From JAPHTQ01 sp050299175 (lineage in GTDB: Bacteria > Pseudomonadota > Gammaproteobacteria > Thiohalomonadales > Thiohalomonadaceae): a DNA stretch of 64,000 nt. Position 1 is the stretch's first letter. Every line of letters starts with the position of its first letter. Below, piece after piece: positions 26,809 through 38,296 of the stretch. Both the position numbers and the translations under genes were made by a program. Location of the stretch: NCBI GenBank assembly GCA_050299175.1, contig JBNKVM010000036.1:1-64000 (forward strand). Reading direction: 5' to 3'. The notes under the pieces were generated by a model. The model searched no databases and was not told the origin of the DNA. It saw nothing but the letters and a program-made list of their open reading frames with translations.

Positions 26809-27957
26809 TCAATCTCCACCACGCCGCAGGATCTTGATCACCCAGCGGTCGATGTTACCCCAGAACCACTCCTGTAGACGCCGATACCAGGGACGGTGGT
26901 GCCACTTCTCCGCCAGGATTTCACGACTGGCGCCGAAATCCTTCTCAAATAGTTGCACCAACTGGGTGACCAGTTGTTCATCCAGCAACTCCTGGTTGGC
27001 CTCGAGGTTCCAGCGCAGGTTCCAGCGGTCGACATTGCTGGAGCCGATAGTGGCCCATTCATCACAGAGGATCATCTTGGCGTGGATAAAGCGTGGTTGG
27101 TACTCGAAGATGCGTACACCGTGGCTCAGCAATCGGGCATAAAAGCGGCGGCCTGCGTGACGCACTGCAGGATGATCGGTGTGTGGTCCGGGTAGCAACA
27201 GACGCACATCAATGCCATCGCGTGCGGCACGACGCAGCAAACGACGGATCTTCCATGAGGGAATAAAGTAGGCGGTGGCGATCCAGATCCGCTGCTCCGC
27301 GTTACGGATGCGTTTGATCAGGGAACGTTTGATCTCCATACGGCTCGGTGCATTGAGAGTCACCCGGCCGAGTCGCGAGCCGCGGCAGTGACTGACCGTG
27401 GCGGGGGCATTATCCAACGGCGGGCCCGACCAAGCGCTCCAGGTCTGCTCGAACAGGTGTTGCCAGTCCTGCACTACGGGGCCGCAGATCTTTAACATCA
27501 CTTCGTGCCAGCCTAGTGGGTTCTCACGCGTCTCAAACTCATCGGTAATGCCTGCGCCACCGGTATAGGCGGTGTGGCTGTCGATAATCAGCAATTTTCG
27601 GTGGTCGCGGAAAAGGTTTCGACGTAGGCGGCCATAATGCAGCGGATTGTAGAAGGTGAGGTTGATGTTGCTGTGTTTCAGCCGAAGCCGATCATGGCGG
27701 TTGAGGTCGTAGGCACCGAAATCGTCGAGCAACAGATAGACGCGCACACCCCGTTCTGCGGCAGCAACCAGGGCATCGATGAAACGGTCGGCGATCTTGC
27801 CTGACTTGAACAGGTAGAGTTCCAGCAGGATCTGGAAACGGGCGCGGCGAATCGCCTGCAGCATATCTGGAAAAAAGTGCTCGCCGTCCACCAGCAACTC
27901 GAAGTGATTGCCTTCGCGCCAGGGATAGCGGTACTGGTTGTCGCCGAATGCGTCCAT
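26809..27957 (-). CDS. Cardiolipin synthase, ClsB-like phospholipase D family
   Basis: A 382-residue protein with two HKD motifs, HRKLLIIDSHTAYTGGAGI (near residue 120) and HAKMILCDEWATIGSSNVD (near 297), the catalytic pair of phospholipase D-type enzymes. It lacks the N-terminal membrane helices of ClsA, so it resembles ClsB (YbhO). It would condense phospholipids to cardiolipin at the inner membrane. It lies 14 bp downstream of rnd on the same strand. Confidence 0.88.
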   Translation of the reverse strand: MDAFGDNQYRYPWREGNHFELLVDGEHFFPDMLQAIRRARFQILLELYLFKSGKIADRFIDALVAAAERGVRVYLLLDDFGAYDLNRHDRLRLKHSNINLTFYNPLHYGRLRRNLFRDHRKLLIIDSHTAYTGGAGITDEFETRENPLGWHEVMLKICGPVVQDWQHLFEQTWSAWSGPPLDNAPATVSHCRGSRLGRVTLNAPSRMEIKRSLIKRIRNAEQRIWIATAYFIPSWKIRRLLRRAARDGIDVRLLLPGPHTDHPAVRHAGRRFYARLLSHGVRIFEYQPRFIHAKMILCDEWATIGSSNVDRWNLRWNLEANQELLDEQLVTQLVQLFEKDFGASREILAEKWHHRPWYRRLQEWFWGNIDRWVIKILRRGGD

Positions 27958-27971
27958 GACCTCGCCTGTGA

Positions 27972-29123
27972 TTATTCCCGTTCGATGATCTGAATCTGAT
28001 TCTGTTCGATCATCAGCGCTAATTTTCCTTCAAGCATCTGCTGCATAGCCTCGCCAGCGATAGCACCGCGCCAGCCGTGTAGCAGCGGGATATCTTTTTC
28101 ACCGAGTAGCAGTAGTTCGATATCACGGCGACCCGCTACCGCACCAGGACTGATGTTTTGTCCGCGGCAGCGTTCACGTAGTAGTGCCATCAGTAGATCG
28201 ACCAGCGGTTCTTGTTGCGGCGGCAGGCGTTTGCCACCTTTTGCTTTCGGCCACTGCTCCTTCGGTAGCTTGCGTGCGGTGTCGATCAGTTTCAGCAAGG
28301 TCTCACCGTGGCGCTGCGCCGTACCCTCTTCCAGGCCGCGGATGCGGCGCAGTTTATCGAGGGATTGCGGCATTAGTTTGGCCATGTCCAGCAGGACTTC
28401 GTCCTTGAGGATCCAGCGGCGTGGTCGATCGCTCTGTTGCGCCTGTTCCTCGCGCCATCCTGCCAGTGCCTGCAACACGGCAAGTTGTACGCCTTTAAGG
28501 CGATTGCTGCCCTTGAGGCGCAGCCACGCCTCTTCGAGTGGATTGCTATAGCGCGATGGCTCGGAGAGTTCACGGAAATCACTTTCTAACCACTCTTCTC
28601 TGCCCAGCGCTTTCAGGCGTTGCAACTGTTTCTGGTAGACATCGCGCAGGTAGCGCACATCATCCGCGGCGTAGTCGAGTTGTGCCGCATCCAGCGGACG
28701 GTGACACCAGTCGGCACGTGAATGGGCCTTGTCGAGTTCGACGTCCAGCTCCGCCTTGACCAGATTACCGTAACCGATCTGTTCGCCCTGGCCGAGCAGG
28801 GTAGCGGCGATCTGGGTGTCGAAAATCGGCCCAGGCACCGCGCCACGCAGGTCGTAGAAGATTTCCAGATCTTGATGCGCCGCGTGCAGCACTTTGATGA
28901 TGCTCTGGTCGTAAATGACGTCGAGCAGTGAAGAGAGATCGTCCAGCGCCAACGGATCGACGCAGGCGATTACATCCGGGTTGGCCACCTGCAACAGGCA
29001 GAGGCGGGAGCGATAGGTTTTTTCGCGCAGGAATTCGGTGTCGAGGGTAAGCCAGTCGTGACGACGCAGTTGTTCGCACAGTGTGGCGAGTTGCTCGGGG
29101 GTGTCGATATAGAGTGCAGTCAT
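27972..29123 (-). CDS. rnd: Ribonuclease D
   Basis: A 383-residue 3'-5' exoribonuclease for tRNA and stable RNA maturation. The DEDDy catalytic residues are visible in DTEFLREKTYRSRLCLLQ, HAAHQDLEIFYDL and LDYAADDVRYL. HRDC domains follow, including RPRRWILKDEVLLDMAKLMP. ATG at 29123 is preferred because AAAGAAGA precedes it; the upstream in-frame TTG at 29153 has no support. Confidence 0.93.
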   Translation of the reverse strand: MTALYIDTPEQLATLCEQLRRHDWLTLDTEFLREKTYRSRLCLLQVANPDVIACVDPLALDDLSSLLDVIYDQSIIKVLHAAHQDLEIFYDLRGAVPGPIFDTQIAATLLGQGEQIGYGNLVKAELDVELDKAHSRADWCHRPLDAAQLDYAADDVRYLRDVYQKQLQRLKALGREEWLESDFRELSEPSRYSNPLEEAWLRLKGSNRLKGVQLAVLQALAGWREEQAQQSDRPRRWILKDEVLLDMAKLMPQSLDKLRRIRGLEEGTAQRHGETLLKLIDTARKLPKEQWPKAKGGKRLPPQQEPLVDLLMALLRERCRGQNISPGAVAGRRDIELLLLGEKDIPLLHGWRGAIAGEAMQQMLEGKLALMIEQNQIQIIERE

Positions 29124-29304
29124 GATTTCTTCTTTGGTGAATTCGAGTGTCAATTATTCCCCAGGCAGTGAGTGAAGTACATGAACCCGTGATGACAAAG
29201 CGATATCGATCGCAGGGTAGTGGTAATTGCAGTTGTTGCAGCGGATGGCGGGACGGTATCATGACTAACGAACCGTTGAATAAGTAAAAAGGAATAAGGT
29301 TTTC

Positions 29305-29817
29305 ATGGCGGCACTGTTTCGGGTTTTCTGGCAGATTGCCCTGTTGCGCAGGGGGCCGCAGATTCTACCCGCCTCACGCGAGCTACTCGGGTTAATCCTG
29401 GCCGCCCACTGGTTGACGGGTGTGATTCTGGTCAGCGATACCTTTTCTCTGGGGCGGGCGTTGCTATCCGGTCTGATGGGGACACTGATTATGATGGCCG
29501 TTGTACATGGTCTCTTAACGCTGTATCGCCACCATAGCCGGGTAACCCAGACCCTTACTGCACTGGCCGGTTGTGAAGTTCTGCTCGGCCTATGCACATT
29601 GCCTCTGCTGCTATTGCTTGACCTCGGTGGCGGCATGCGGGACCTGGCCGCCATATTCTGGCTGTTTTTACTCGGTTGGAACGTTGCCATTGCCGCGCAT
29701 CTGTTTCGTCAGGCGCTGGAGGTCAAGCAGGGCTTGGGTCTGCTGTTTGGCGTGGGATACATCATGATTTCGATTAGCCTGAGCAGTTTTCTCGTACCAA
29801 TGGAGGTGGCCGGATGA
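29305..29817 (+). CDS. Small integral membrane protein of unknown function
   Basis: A 170-residue hydrophobic protein with four predicted membrane helices (about residues 23-45, 50-70, 88-108 and 113-135) and a short hydrophobic C-terminal segment. I do not recognise the family. AAGGAATAAGG precedes the start, and its stop overlaps the mpl start by 4 bp, so it is translationally coupled to a peptidoglycan-recycling ligase. That suggests, but does not show, an envelope role. Confidence 0.7.
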   Translation: MAALFRVFWQIALLRRGPQILPASRELLGLILAAHWLTGVILVSDTFSLGRALLSGLMGTLIMMAVVHGLLTLYRHHSRVTQTLTALAGCEVLLGLCTLPLLLLLDLGGGMRDLAAIFWLFLLGWNVAIAAHLFRQALEVKQGLGLLFGVGYIMISISLSSFLVPMEVAG

Positions 29818-31169
29818 AGATCCATATTCTCGGTATTTGCGGCACCTTCATGGGCGGCGTGGCCCTGTTGGCCCGTTCACTGGGGCACGAGGTCAGCGGT
29901 CAGGATGTCGGCGTCTATCCACCGATGAGCACCCAGCTCGCAGAGCAGGGGATTGCCCTGTATGAAGGCTACGAACCGCAGGCTATCCCGGACGAGGTCG
30001 ATATGGTGGTGATCGGCAATGCCCTCTCCCGTGGTAACCCGGCGGTGGAGCATGTGCTCAACCGCGGTTTGCCCTATACCTCCGGTGCGCAGTGGCTCAG
30101 CGATAACCTGTTGGGTGGCTGCTGGGTGCTTGGCGTGGCCGGGACTCACGGCAAGACCACCACCGCATCGATGCTCGCCTGGATCCTGGAGTACGCAGGG
30201 CTGAAACCGGGTTTTCTCATCGGCGGTATTCCGCAGAACTTTGGCCTTTCCGCCCGCCGTGGTGAGACACCGTTCTTCGTCGTCGAAGCCGATGAGTACG
30301 ACACCGCTTTTTTCGACAAGCGTTCCAAGTTTGTTCACTACCGCCCGCGCACTCTGATCCTGAATAACCTCGAGTACGATCACGCGGATATCTTTCCCGA
30401 TCTGGCGGCGATCCAGCGCCAGTTTCATCATCTGGTACGCACCGTTCCCGGTGAGGGGCTGCTCCTCGCTCCGTCCAATGACAGTAATCTGGATGAGGTG
30501 TTGGCGATGGGATGTTGGACGCCGGTCGAGCGCTTTGGCGGCGAAATGGGCTGGAGCCGAAAACTGCTGTCCGACGATGGCAGCCGTTTCGAGGTGAGTT
30601 GGAATGGTACGCTACAGGGCACGGTGGAGTGGTCGCTACTCGGCGAGCACAACGTCAACAACGCCCTGGCAACCATTGGTGCAGCGCGTCACGCCGGTAT
30701 CCCCGCGGCCCAGTCTATCGAAGCGCTGGCCCGGTTCCAGAACGTCAAACGGCGCATGGAGGTACGTGGCGAAGTAGGCGGGGTGACCGTTTATGATGAC
30801 TTCGCCCATCACCCCACCGCCATTGCCACCACTCTTGACGGCCTGCGCAAAAAGGTCGGCAAGGCTCGTATTCTCGCGGTGCTGGAACCGCGCTCCAACA
30901 CCATGCGCATGGGCGTGCATCGCGACACGCTGCTGCCGTCATTGGCGGGAGCGGACCGCGCCTATATCTATGCGCCGAAAGATCTGGGTTGGGAACTGTC
31001 GGCCAGTTCGTCACAGATCACCGTGTGCGACGATTTCGATATCTTGCTGCAGGCAGTGCTTGCCGAGGCGAAGTGCGGGGACCATCTCTTGGTGATGAGC
31101 AACGGCGGTTTTGGCGGTATTCACGGCAAGTTACTGGAAGGGTTGAACAAGCCGTCAGGCGAGGCGTAG
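29814..31169 (+). CDS. mpl: UDP-N-acetylmuramate:L-alanyl-gamma-D-glutamyl-meso-diaminopimelate ligase
   Basis: A 451-residue Mur-family ligase that attaches recycled tripeptide to UDP-MurNAc. The start MKIHILGICGTFMGGVALLA is distinctive of Mpl as opposed to MurC. The ATP loop GTHGKTTTASML is near residue 105, and YDDFAHHPTAI near 330 is shared by Mur ligases. It works in the same recycling network as amgK and murU further along the window. Confidence 0.96.
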   Translation: MKIHILGICGTFMGGVALLARSLGHEVSGQDVGVYPPMSTQLAEQGIALYEGYEPQAIPDEVDMVVIGNALSRGNPAVEHVLNRGLPYTSGAQWLSDNLLGGCWVLGVAGTHGKTTTASMLAWILEYAGLKPGFLIGGIPQNFGLSARRGETPFFVVEADEYDTAFFDKRSKFVHYRPRTLILNNLEYDHADIFPDLAAIQRQFHHLVRTVPGEGLLLAPSNDSNLDEVLAMGCWTPVERFGGEMGWSRKLLSDDGSRFEVSWNGTLQGTVEWSLLGEHNVNNALATIGAARHAGIPAAQSIEALARFQNVKRRMEVRGEVGGVTVYDDFAHHPTAIATTLDGLRKKVGKARILAVLEPRSNTMRMGVHRDTLLPSLAGADRAYIYAPKDLGWELSASSSQITVCDDFDILLQAVLAEAKCGDHLLVMSNGGFGGIHGKLLEGLNKPSGEA

Positions 31170-31177
31170 TACCGTGC

Positions 31178-31204
31178 AAAAAAAGCAGGGTCTTTCGACC
31201 CTGC
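31178..31204 (-). terminator. Rho-independent terminator of the TusE/DsrC gene
   Basis: GCAGGGTC (31185-31192), TTTC loop, GACCCTGC (31197-31204); the poly-U tract (seven A at 31178-31184) lies on the minus-strand side. Confidence 0.88.
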
Positions 31205-31234
31205 CCAAGAGCACATCAGGGGGAGTTACAAACC

Positions 31235-31567
31235 TTAGCTGCAACCCTTTGGGCGCGGTAGTCCGGCAATCTTGTTGGCGGACTTGATCAGGCCGTAGGG
31301 GAAAAGTGAGTAGATATACTGTTGCGAGCTGCGGTCATCGCCGAACTTCTTCTTCATCAGTTTGGAGAAGACCCGCGGTTCGGCCACGGTGCCATACTCG
31401 GTGAAGTAGTCACGGGCGGTGTTGATGATGTCCCAGTGCTCTTCGCTCAATTCCACTTTTTCGTTTACAGCGATGCCTTCGGCGACCTTTTCGTCCCACT
31501 CGGCCAGGTTTTCCAGCCAGCCCGCTTCACTCAGTAGAATGGTTTTGCCGTCGATTTCCAGTTGCAT
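31235..31567 (-). CDS. TusE/DsrC-family sulfur relay protein
   Basis: A 110-residue protein of the DsrC/TusE fold. The C-terminal arm ends AGLPRPKGCS with the conserved penultimate Cys109. The second DsrC cysteine, normally about ten residues earlier, is replaced by Asn (SANKIAGLP). One-cysteine members are usually TusE-like, passing persulfide sulfur for tRNA 2-thiolation or acting in sulfur trafficking, rather than dissimilatory DsrC. No tusBCD or dsr genes are nearby. It is a monocistronic unit with its own promoter and terminator. Confidence 0.88.
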   Translation of the reverse strand: MQLEIDGKTILLSEAGWLENLAEWDEKVAEGIAVNEKVELSEEHWDIINTARDYFTEYGTVAEPRVFSKLMKKKFGDDRSSQQYIYSLFPYGLIKSANKIAGLPRPKGCS

Positions 31568-31638
31568 GTTTCTGTCCTCATTTCATTACTTGCGTTCAGG
31601 GGGAGCCCGGGCAATTCCCGAGTGATTCCATGGGGCAA

Positions 31639-31667
31639 ATATTGCAATAACGCACGAAATTAGTCAA
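31639..31667 (-). promoter_or_regulatory. Candidate sigma-70 promoter of the TusE/DsrC gene
   Basis: Minus strand TTGACT (31662-31667), 17 bases, CAATAT (31639-31644), about 70 bp before the start codon. Good -35, moderate -10. Confidence 0.45.
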
Positions 31668-31755
31668 GTATTAAGGTGAAATAATTTACTTATGGATAAT
31701 CAAAAGCTTAGTTATGGTTTGAGTGGTTACTAAGTTAGTAAGACGCCTTGAAGGG

Positions 31756-33903
<2,148 letters not shown>

Positions 33904-33909
33904 TGTCTT

Positions 33910-34113
33910 TTAGTAGTGAGGCGGCGGCGTCTCTTCATCACGGGAGACGACGGCGGAGGGGGCCAGGTTTTTTAGCAGCGAGCTGAGATAGTCGATTCGG
34001 TTCGACATTTCTTCCATCGCCTTCTGCTGCAGCAGCAGGGTCTGGGTAAGTTGTTCCTGTTCGGCCTCGAGGTGGGTCAGGCGGATTTCCAGGTCTTCGA
34101 TGCGCGATTCCAT
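33910..34113 (-). CDS. slyX: SlyX family protein
   Basis: A 67-residue coiled-coil protein (MESRIEDLEIRLTHLEAEQE) ending with the short PPHY tail typical of SlyX. Its function is unknown. It is six bases from rlmKL, so probably co-transcribed with it. Confidence 0.88.
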   Translation of the reverse strand: MESRIEDLEIRLTHLEAEQEQLTQTLLLQQKAMEEMSNRIDYLSSLLKNLAPSAVVSRDEETPPPHY

Positions 34114-34172
34114 GGGCGTGACGGTGTTGGTGTTGGAGGCGCGATTGTAGCATGGCTGCTGGTTGCAGCGGT

Positions 34173-36269
34173 TCAGGCCTGTTTACGGGCGTAACGCAGC
34201 AGCAGCTGTTCCAGTTCATGGGCGGGCAGGGCGGGATGAAAATAGAAGCCCTGGTATTCGCGGCAGCCCTTCTCCAGCAGGTACTTGAGCTGCTCTTCGG
34301 TTTCGACGCCTTCGGCAATGATCTCCAGACCCAGGCTTTTGGCCATGCCGATAATGGTGCCGACGATGGAGGTATTCATATTGTCGCGGGTGATGTCGCT
34401 GACGAAGCTGCGATCGATCTTCATCTGGTTCAGCGGTAACTGCCGCAAATAGGAGAGCGAAGAATATCCTGTGCCGAAGTCGTCGAGGGAGAACTGGATG
34501 CCCAGCCCCTGCAACTGGCGCATCTTGTCGATGGTGCCGGTGATATCGTCGATGACCACGCTTTCGGTGATCTCCAGCTTGAGGCAGGAGGGAGGCAGTC
34601 CCGCCTCGTCGATGGCATTGACGATAAGCGGGACGAATTCGTGGCGGTGGAACTGGTGTGCGCTGACGTTGATCGAGACGCTGCCGCGTGCCGGGAAGAT
34701 ACCGGCCTGCAACCATGCCTGCGCCTGTCGCGCCGCGGTCTGCAGGACCCACTTACCGAGGGCCTGGATCTGGCCACTCTCTTCAGCGATGGGGATAAAT
34801 TCGCCCGGTGGGATCATGCCTCGGTGTGGATGAGGCCAGCGGGTCAGCGCTTCCATGCCGATCACCTCGCCGAGATAGTTCAGTTGCGGCTGGTAGTAGA
34901 CCTCCAGTTGCTCCGCTTCCAGTGCCTTGCGCAGTTCCTTTTCCAGTTCCAGTCGATTGTCTGCCTGCATCTGCAGGCTCGGCAGGTAGAAGGCGATGTT
35001 GTTGCGTCCGCTCGACTTGGCCTGGTACATGGCCGCGTCGGTGTGGCGCAGGATCTCTTCGGCGCTGTTACCCTGCTCGGGGAAGATAGCGATGCCGATG
35101 CTGGGGGTGATGTGCAATTCGTAGCCCATCACGTTGTAAAGACGGGTGAGGGCGCGCTGGATACGCTTGGCGATGGCACGGGAACGGACCAGGGCCACCT
35201 CCGCATCATTACCCAGGTTTGGCAGTAGAATAACGAACTCGTCGCCGCCGAGGCGCGCCACGGTGGCGTCATTTTTGACCTCGGCGACGATGCGTCGCGC
35301 GGTCTCCTGCAGCAGCGCGTCGCCGACCGTGTGCCCCTGCGTGTCGTTGATGTTCTTGAAGCGATCCAGATCTGAGAGCAGCACCGCACCATGTAGTCCC
35401 TCTTCGCGGGCGCGTTCCATCGCCTTGTTCAGCAGATCTTCCAGATGGGCGCGATTGGGCAGGCTGGTCAACTCATCATGAAAGGCGTTAAACAGCAGAT
35501 GGCTCTCCTGCAGCGAGATACGGCGGTAACCGTAGGTGAGCAGGCCGATACCGAAGAGCCACAGGGCGGCGTGGCCGATGCCGAGTATGGACAGGTGGTG
35601 GTCGGCGGTGGTGTCGAGTTGTTGCAGCGGTACTACTACACTGAGGCCGCCGAGGATGTCACCGACCTTGAAGGCCTGTCCGCTCTGGTTGTGGCAGACG
35701 AGGCAACTCTCCTCAGCCGGGCGCGGACGCATCAGGCGCAGGAAACGCTGGTTATCCATGCGCACGATTTCGCTGACTTCTTCGGTGCCGTGGATAAATT
35801 GTTGCAGCGCATTCTGTTCCCACTCGTCGGGCTGGTTCTGCTGGCGCAATGGATGAAGACTGGTGACATGGCCGCGCAGGCTACCGTCGGGATGGTTCTG
35901 CTCATGTTCGTGTACCAGACGAACAAAGTAGGAGGAGTTAACCAGGGTCAGTTGCTTGCCATCGGTGGTGGTGATGTCGCGCTGTGGCAGATTCTTCAGG
36001 TAGGGGTTGGGGACGATGCCGTTCTCCAGCGGTACGTAAAATCCGCCAAGGGTGGCAACCATGTGACGGTAGGCCTGATCCTTGTTGATGGCGGCGTTTG
36101 CCTGGGTGTAGGCCTGGGTATTAACGTTTTCGCGGACAAGAAAGATGTTCCAGATCAGGGAGATGGCGACCGCGGCGGTCCAGAAAACGGCGATAATGAT
36201 GCCCCAGTTCCCGCTACGCCGGGGACTGAAACCTTGACCTGATAAATAGTTTTTTAACGCCGCTTTCAC
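34173..36269 (-). CDS. Membrane GGDEF-EAL protein with heme-binding DUF3365 (Tll0287-like) sensor
   Basis: A 698-residue protein. A membrane helix spans about residues 24-46. The periplasmic sensor is of the DUF3365/Tll0287 type with the c-heme motif CLVCH near residue 189. A second helix lies at 226-248. The GGDEF domain has an intact GGDEF near 341, and the EAL domain has EALTRW near 471 and DDFGTGYSSL. Both catalytic motifs are intact, so it could make and degrade c-di-GMP. The heme site suggests control by redox state, oxygen or NO. It is flanked by slyX and an ABC-F gene, with no operon partner. Confidence 0.9.
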   Translation of the reverse strand: MKAALKNYLSGQGFSPRRSGNWGIIIAVFWTAAVAISLIWNIFLVRENVNTQAYTQANAAINKDQAYRHMVATLGGFYVPLENGIVPNPYLKNLPQRDITTTDGKQLTLVNSSYFVRLVHEHEQNHPDGSLRGHVTSLHPLRQQNQPDEWEQNALQQFIHGTEEVSEIVRMDNQRFLRLMRPRPAEESCLVCHNQSGQAFKVGDILGGLSVVVPLQQLDTTADHHLSILGIGHAALWLFGIGLLTYGYRRISLQESHLLFNAFHDELTSLPNRAHLEDLLNKAMERAREEGLHGAVLLSDLDRFKNINDTQGHTVGDALLQETARRIVAEVKNDATVARLGGDEFVILLPNLGNDAEVALVRSRAIAKRIQRALTRLYNVMGYELHITPSIGIAIFPEQGNSAEEILRHTDAAMYQAKSSGRNNIAFYLPSLQMQADNRLELEKELRKALEAEQLEVYYQPQLNYLGEVIGMEALTRWPHPHRGMIPPGEFIPIAEESGQIQALGKWVLQTAARQAQAWLQAGIFPARGSVSINVSAHQFHRHEFVPLIVNAIDEAGLPPSCLKLEITESVVIDDITGTIDKMRQLQGLGIQFSLDDFGTGYSSLSYLRQLPLNQMKIDRSFVSDITRDNMNTSIVGTIIGMAKSLGLEIIAEGVETEEQLKYLLEKGCREYQGFYFHPALPAHELEQLLLRYARKQA

Positions 36270-36386
36270 AAAGCTCTTTCGCTCGGCCGCCGTGTTGGCA
36301 AACTCGTACTTTAGTGTGAAACGGGTTGTTTGTAAATTTTGTTACGTCCTTGTTTTCTATAGGTTGTTGTGCTGCTTGCCCGAAAT

Positions 36387-38291
36387 TTATGGAGTCTCGT
36401 CGAGATGCTGTTCCAGCTCCTCTGACAGCAGCAACCAGCGTTCTTCATTTTCTGCAGATTGACGTTCCACATCGGCCTGCTGCTGTAACAATATACGTAG
36501 CCTTTCCTTATTTTCGGCGTCGTAGATTTCAGGGGCGGCCAGCTGCTGTTCCAGTTGGTTGCGTTGTTGCTGTAGCGCATCCATTGCCTGTTCCAGTTTG
36601 CTCAGCTCTTTGCGTAATGGTTGCAGTCGCTGGCGCTGTTCCGCCTCGTGCCGTTTGCGCTCCTTGCGTGCGGCGGCACTGTTGTCGTTGTCTGTGGTGG
36701 TGGTCGTTGAGCTGTCCTTCTCCTCGGAACGCGTGAGCCATTGACGATAGTCCTCCAGATCGCCGTCAAACTCTTTCACCCTGCCGCCGTCAACCAGTAA
36801 CAGTTGATCGCAGACGCTGCGCAGCAGATGACGGTCGTGAGAGACCACCAGCAGAGCACCTTCGTACTCCTGCAGTGCCATGACCATGGCGTGGCGCATC
36901 TCCAGATCGAGGTGGTTGGTCGGTTCATCAAGCAACAGCAGGTTGGGGCGCTGGTAGATCAGCAACGCCAGAACCAGGCGCGCCTTCTCACCGCCCGAGA
37001 AAGGCGCGACTGGAGAGAGTGCCATTTCGTTACTGAAACCGAAACCGCCGAGATAGTTACGCAACGACTGTTCATCGGCTTTGGCATCGAGTCGTTGCAG
37101 ATGCAGCAGTGGACTGGCATCAGGCGAGAGCTGTTCCAGTTGGTGCTGGGCGAAGTAGCCGAGGCGTAGCTCTTTGGCACGAACCACTTCACCACCAAGT
37201 GGAGGGAGTTCGTCGGCGATCAGTTTGATCAGGGTCGATTTGCCCGCGCCATTGTGGCCCAGCAGACCGATGCGTGCGCCAGGTTGAAGCGACAGGGAGA
37301 TGTCGTTGAGTATCGCTGTATCGCCGTAGCCGACCGCAGCATGAGCGATAGTGAGCAGCGGTGAGGGGAGTTTCTGCGGCGACAGAAAACGAAAATGGAA
37401 CGGCGAATCGATATGCGCCGGGGCGATGCGTTCCATCCGTTCCAGCGCCTTGATCCGACTTTGTGCCTGACGCGCCTTGCTCGCCTTGGCGCGGAAGCGA
37501 CGTACGAAGTCTTCCATGTGCTGAATTTCGCGCTGCTGCCGTTCGAAGGCCGACTGTTGTAGCGCCAGCTTTTCCGCACGCAGTTGTTCAAAGGCGCTGT
37601 AGTTGCCGCTATAGAGCGTGAGTTGCTGTTGTTCCACATGCAGGATGTGATCGGCGACTTCGTCGAGAAAATCACGGTCGTGGGAGATCAGCAGCAGGGT
37701 GCCGGGATAACGTTGTAGCCACTGTTGTAGCCAGATCACGGCATCGAGATCGAGGTGATTGGTCGGCTCGTCGAGTAGCAGCAGATCGGAGCGGCACATC
37801 AGGGCTCGTGCCAGGTTAAGGCGCATACGCCAACCACCGGAAAAGGTGTTCACCGGTTTTTCGATTTCATTGTTGCCTAAGCCGAGGCCGTGCAGCAGTC
37901 GCGCGGCACGGGCGGGAGCCGCATAACCTTCGATGCGCTCCATGATGCCGTGCAGTTCGCCAAGGCGATGACCGTCATCACGCTGTTCCGCCTTGAGCAG
38001 TTGTTGTTCGATCTGGCGCAACTCTTCGTCGCCATCGAGGACATAGTCGAGGGCGCTCTGTTTGGTTGCCGGCATCTCCTGCGCCACGTGGGCGATTACC
38101 AGATTCGGCGGCAGGGAGAGTTCGCCGTTGTCGGCATGCAGCTCGTTGCGGATTAACGCGAACAGACTCGACTTGCCGCAGCCGTTGGCGCCGGTAACGC
38201 CAACTTTCTCACCACGATGAATGGTCAGGCTGGCATCGGTAAACAGCAGCCGCGGTCCGCGACGCAGGGCGAGTGAATCGAATCTCAGCAT
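36387..38291 (-). CDS. ABC-F family ATPase (YheS-like)
   Basis: A 634-residue soluble protein with two ABC domains. Walker A motifs are GANGCGKSS and GHNGAGKSTL; signature motifs are FSGGWRMRLNLA and FSGGEKARLVLA; both have LLLDEPTNHLDL. A C-terminal coiled coil rich in Gln and Glu is present. This is the ABC-F layout of ribosome-associated translation factors; length and C-terminus suit YheS (637 in E. coli). The ATG at 38291 begins MLRFDSLALRRG, the normal start, though the frame is open further upstream. apaH ends six bases before it. Confidence 0.92.
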   Translation of the reverse strand: MLRFDSLALRRGPRLLFTDASLTIHRGEKVGVTGANGCGKSSLFALIRNELHADNGELSLPPNLVIAHVAQEMPATKQSALDYVLDGDEELRQIEQQLLKAEQRDDGHRLGELHGIMERIEGYAAPARAARLLHGLGLGNNEIEKPVNTFSGGWRMRLNLARALMCRSDLLLLDEPTNHLDLDAVIWLQQWLQRYPGTLLLISHDRDFLDEVADHILHVEQQQLTLYSGNYSAFEQLRAEKLALQQSAFERQQREIQHMEDFVRRFRAKASKARQAQSRIKALERMERIAPAHIDSPFHFRFLSPQKLPSPLLTIAHAAVGYGDTAILNDISLSLQPGARIGLLGHNGAGKSTLIKLIADELPPLGGEVVRAKELRLGYFAQHQLEQLSPDASPLLHLQRLDAKADEQSLRNYLGGFGFSNEMALSPVAPFSGGEKARLVLALLIYQRPNLLLLDEPTNHLDLEMRHAMVMALQEYEGALLVVSHDRHLLRSVCDQLLLVDGGRVKEFDGDLEDYRQWLTRSEEKDSSTTTTTDNDNSAAARKERKRHEAEQRQRLQPLRKELSKLEQAMDALQQQRNQLEQQLAAPEIYDAENKERLRILLQQQADVERQSAENEERWLLLSEELEQHLDETP

Positions 38292-38296
38292 GGCTA

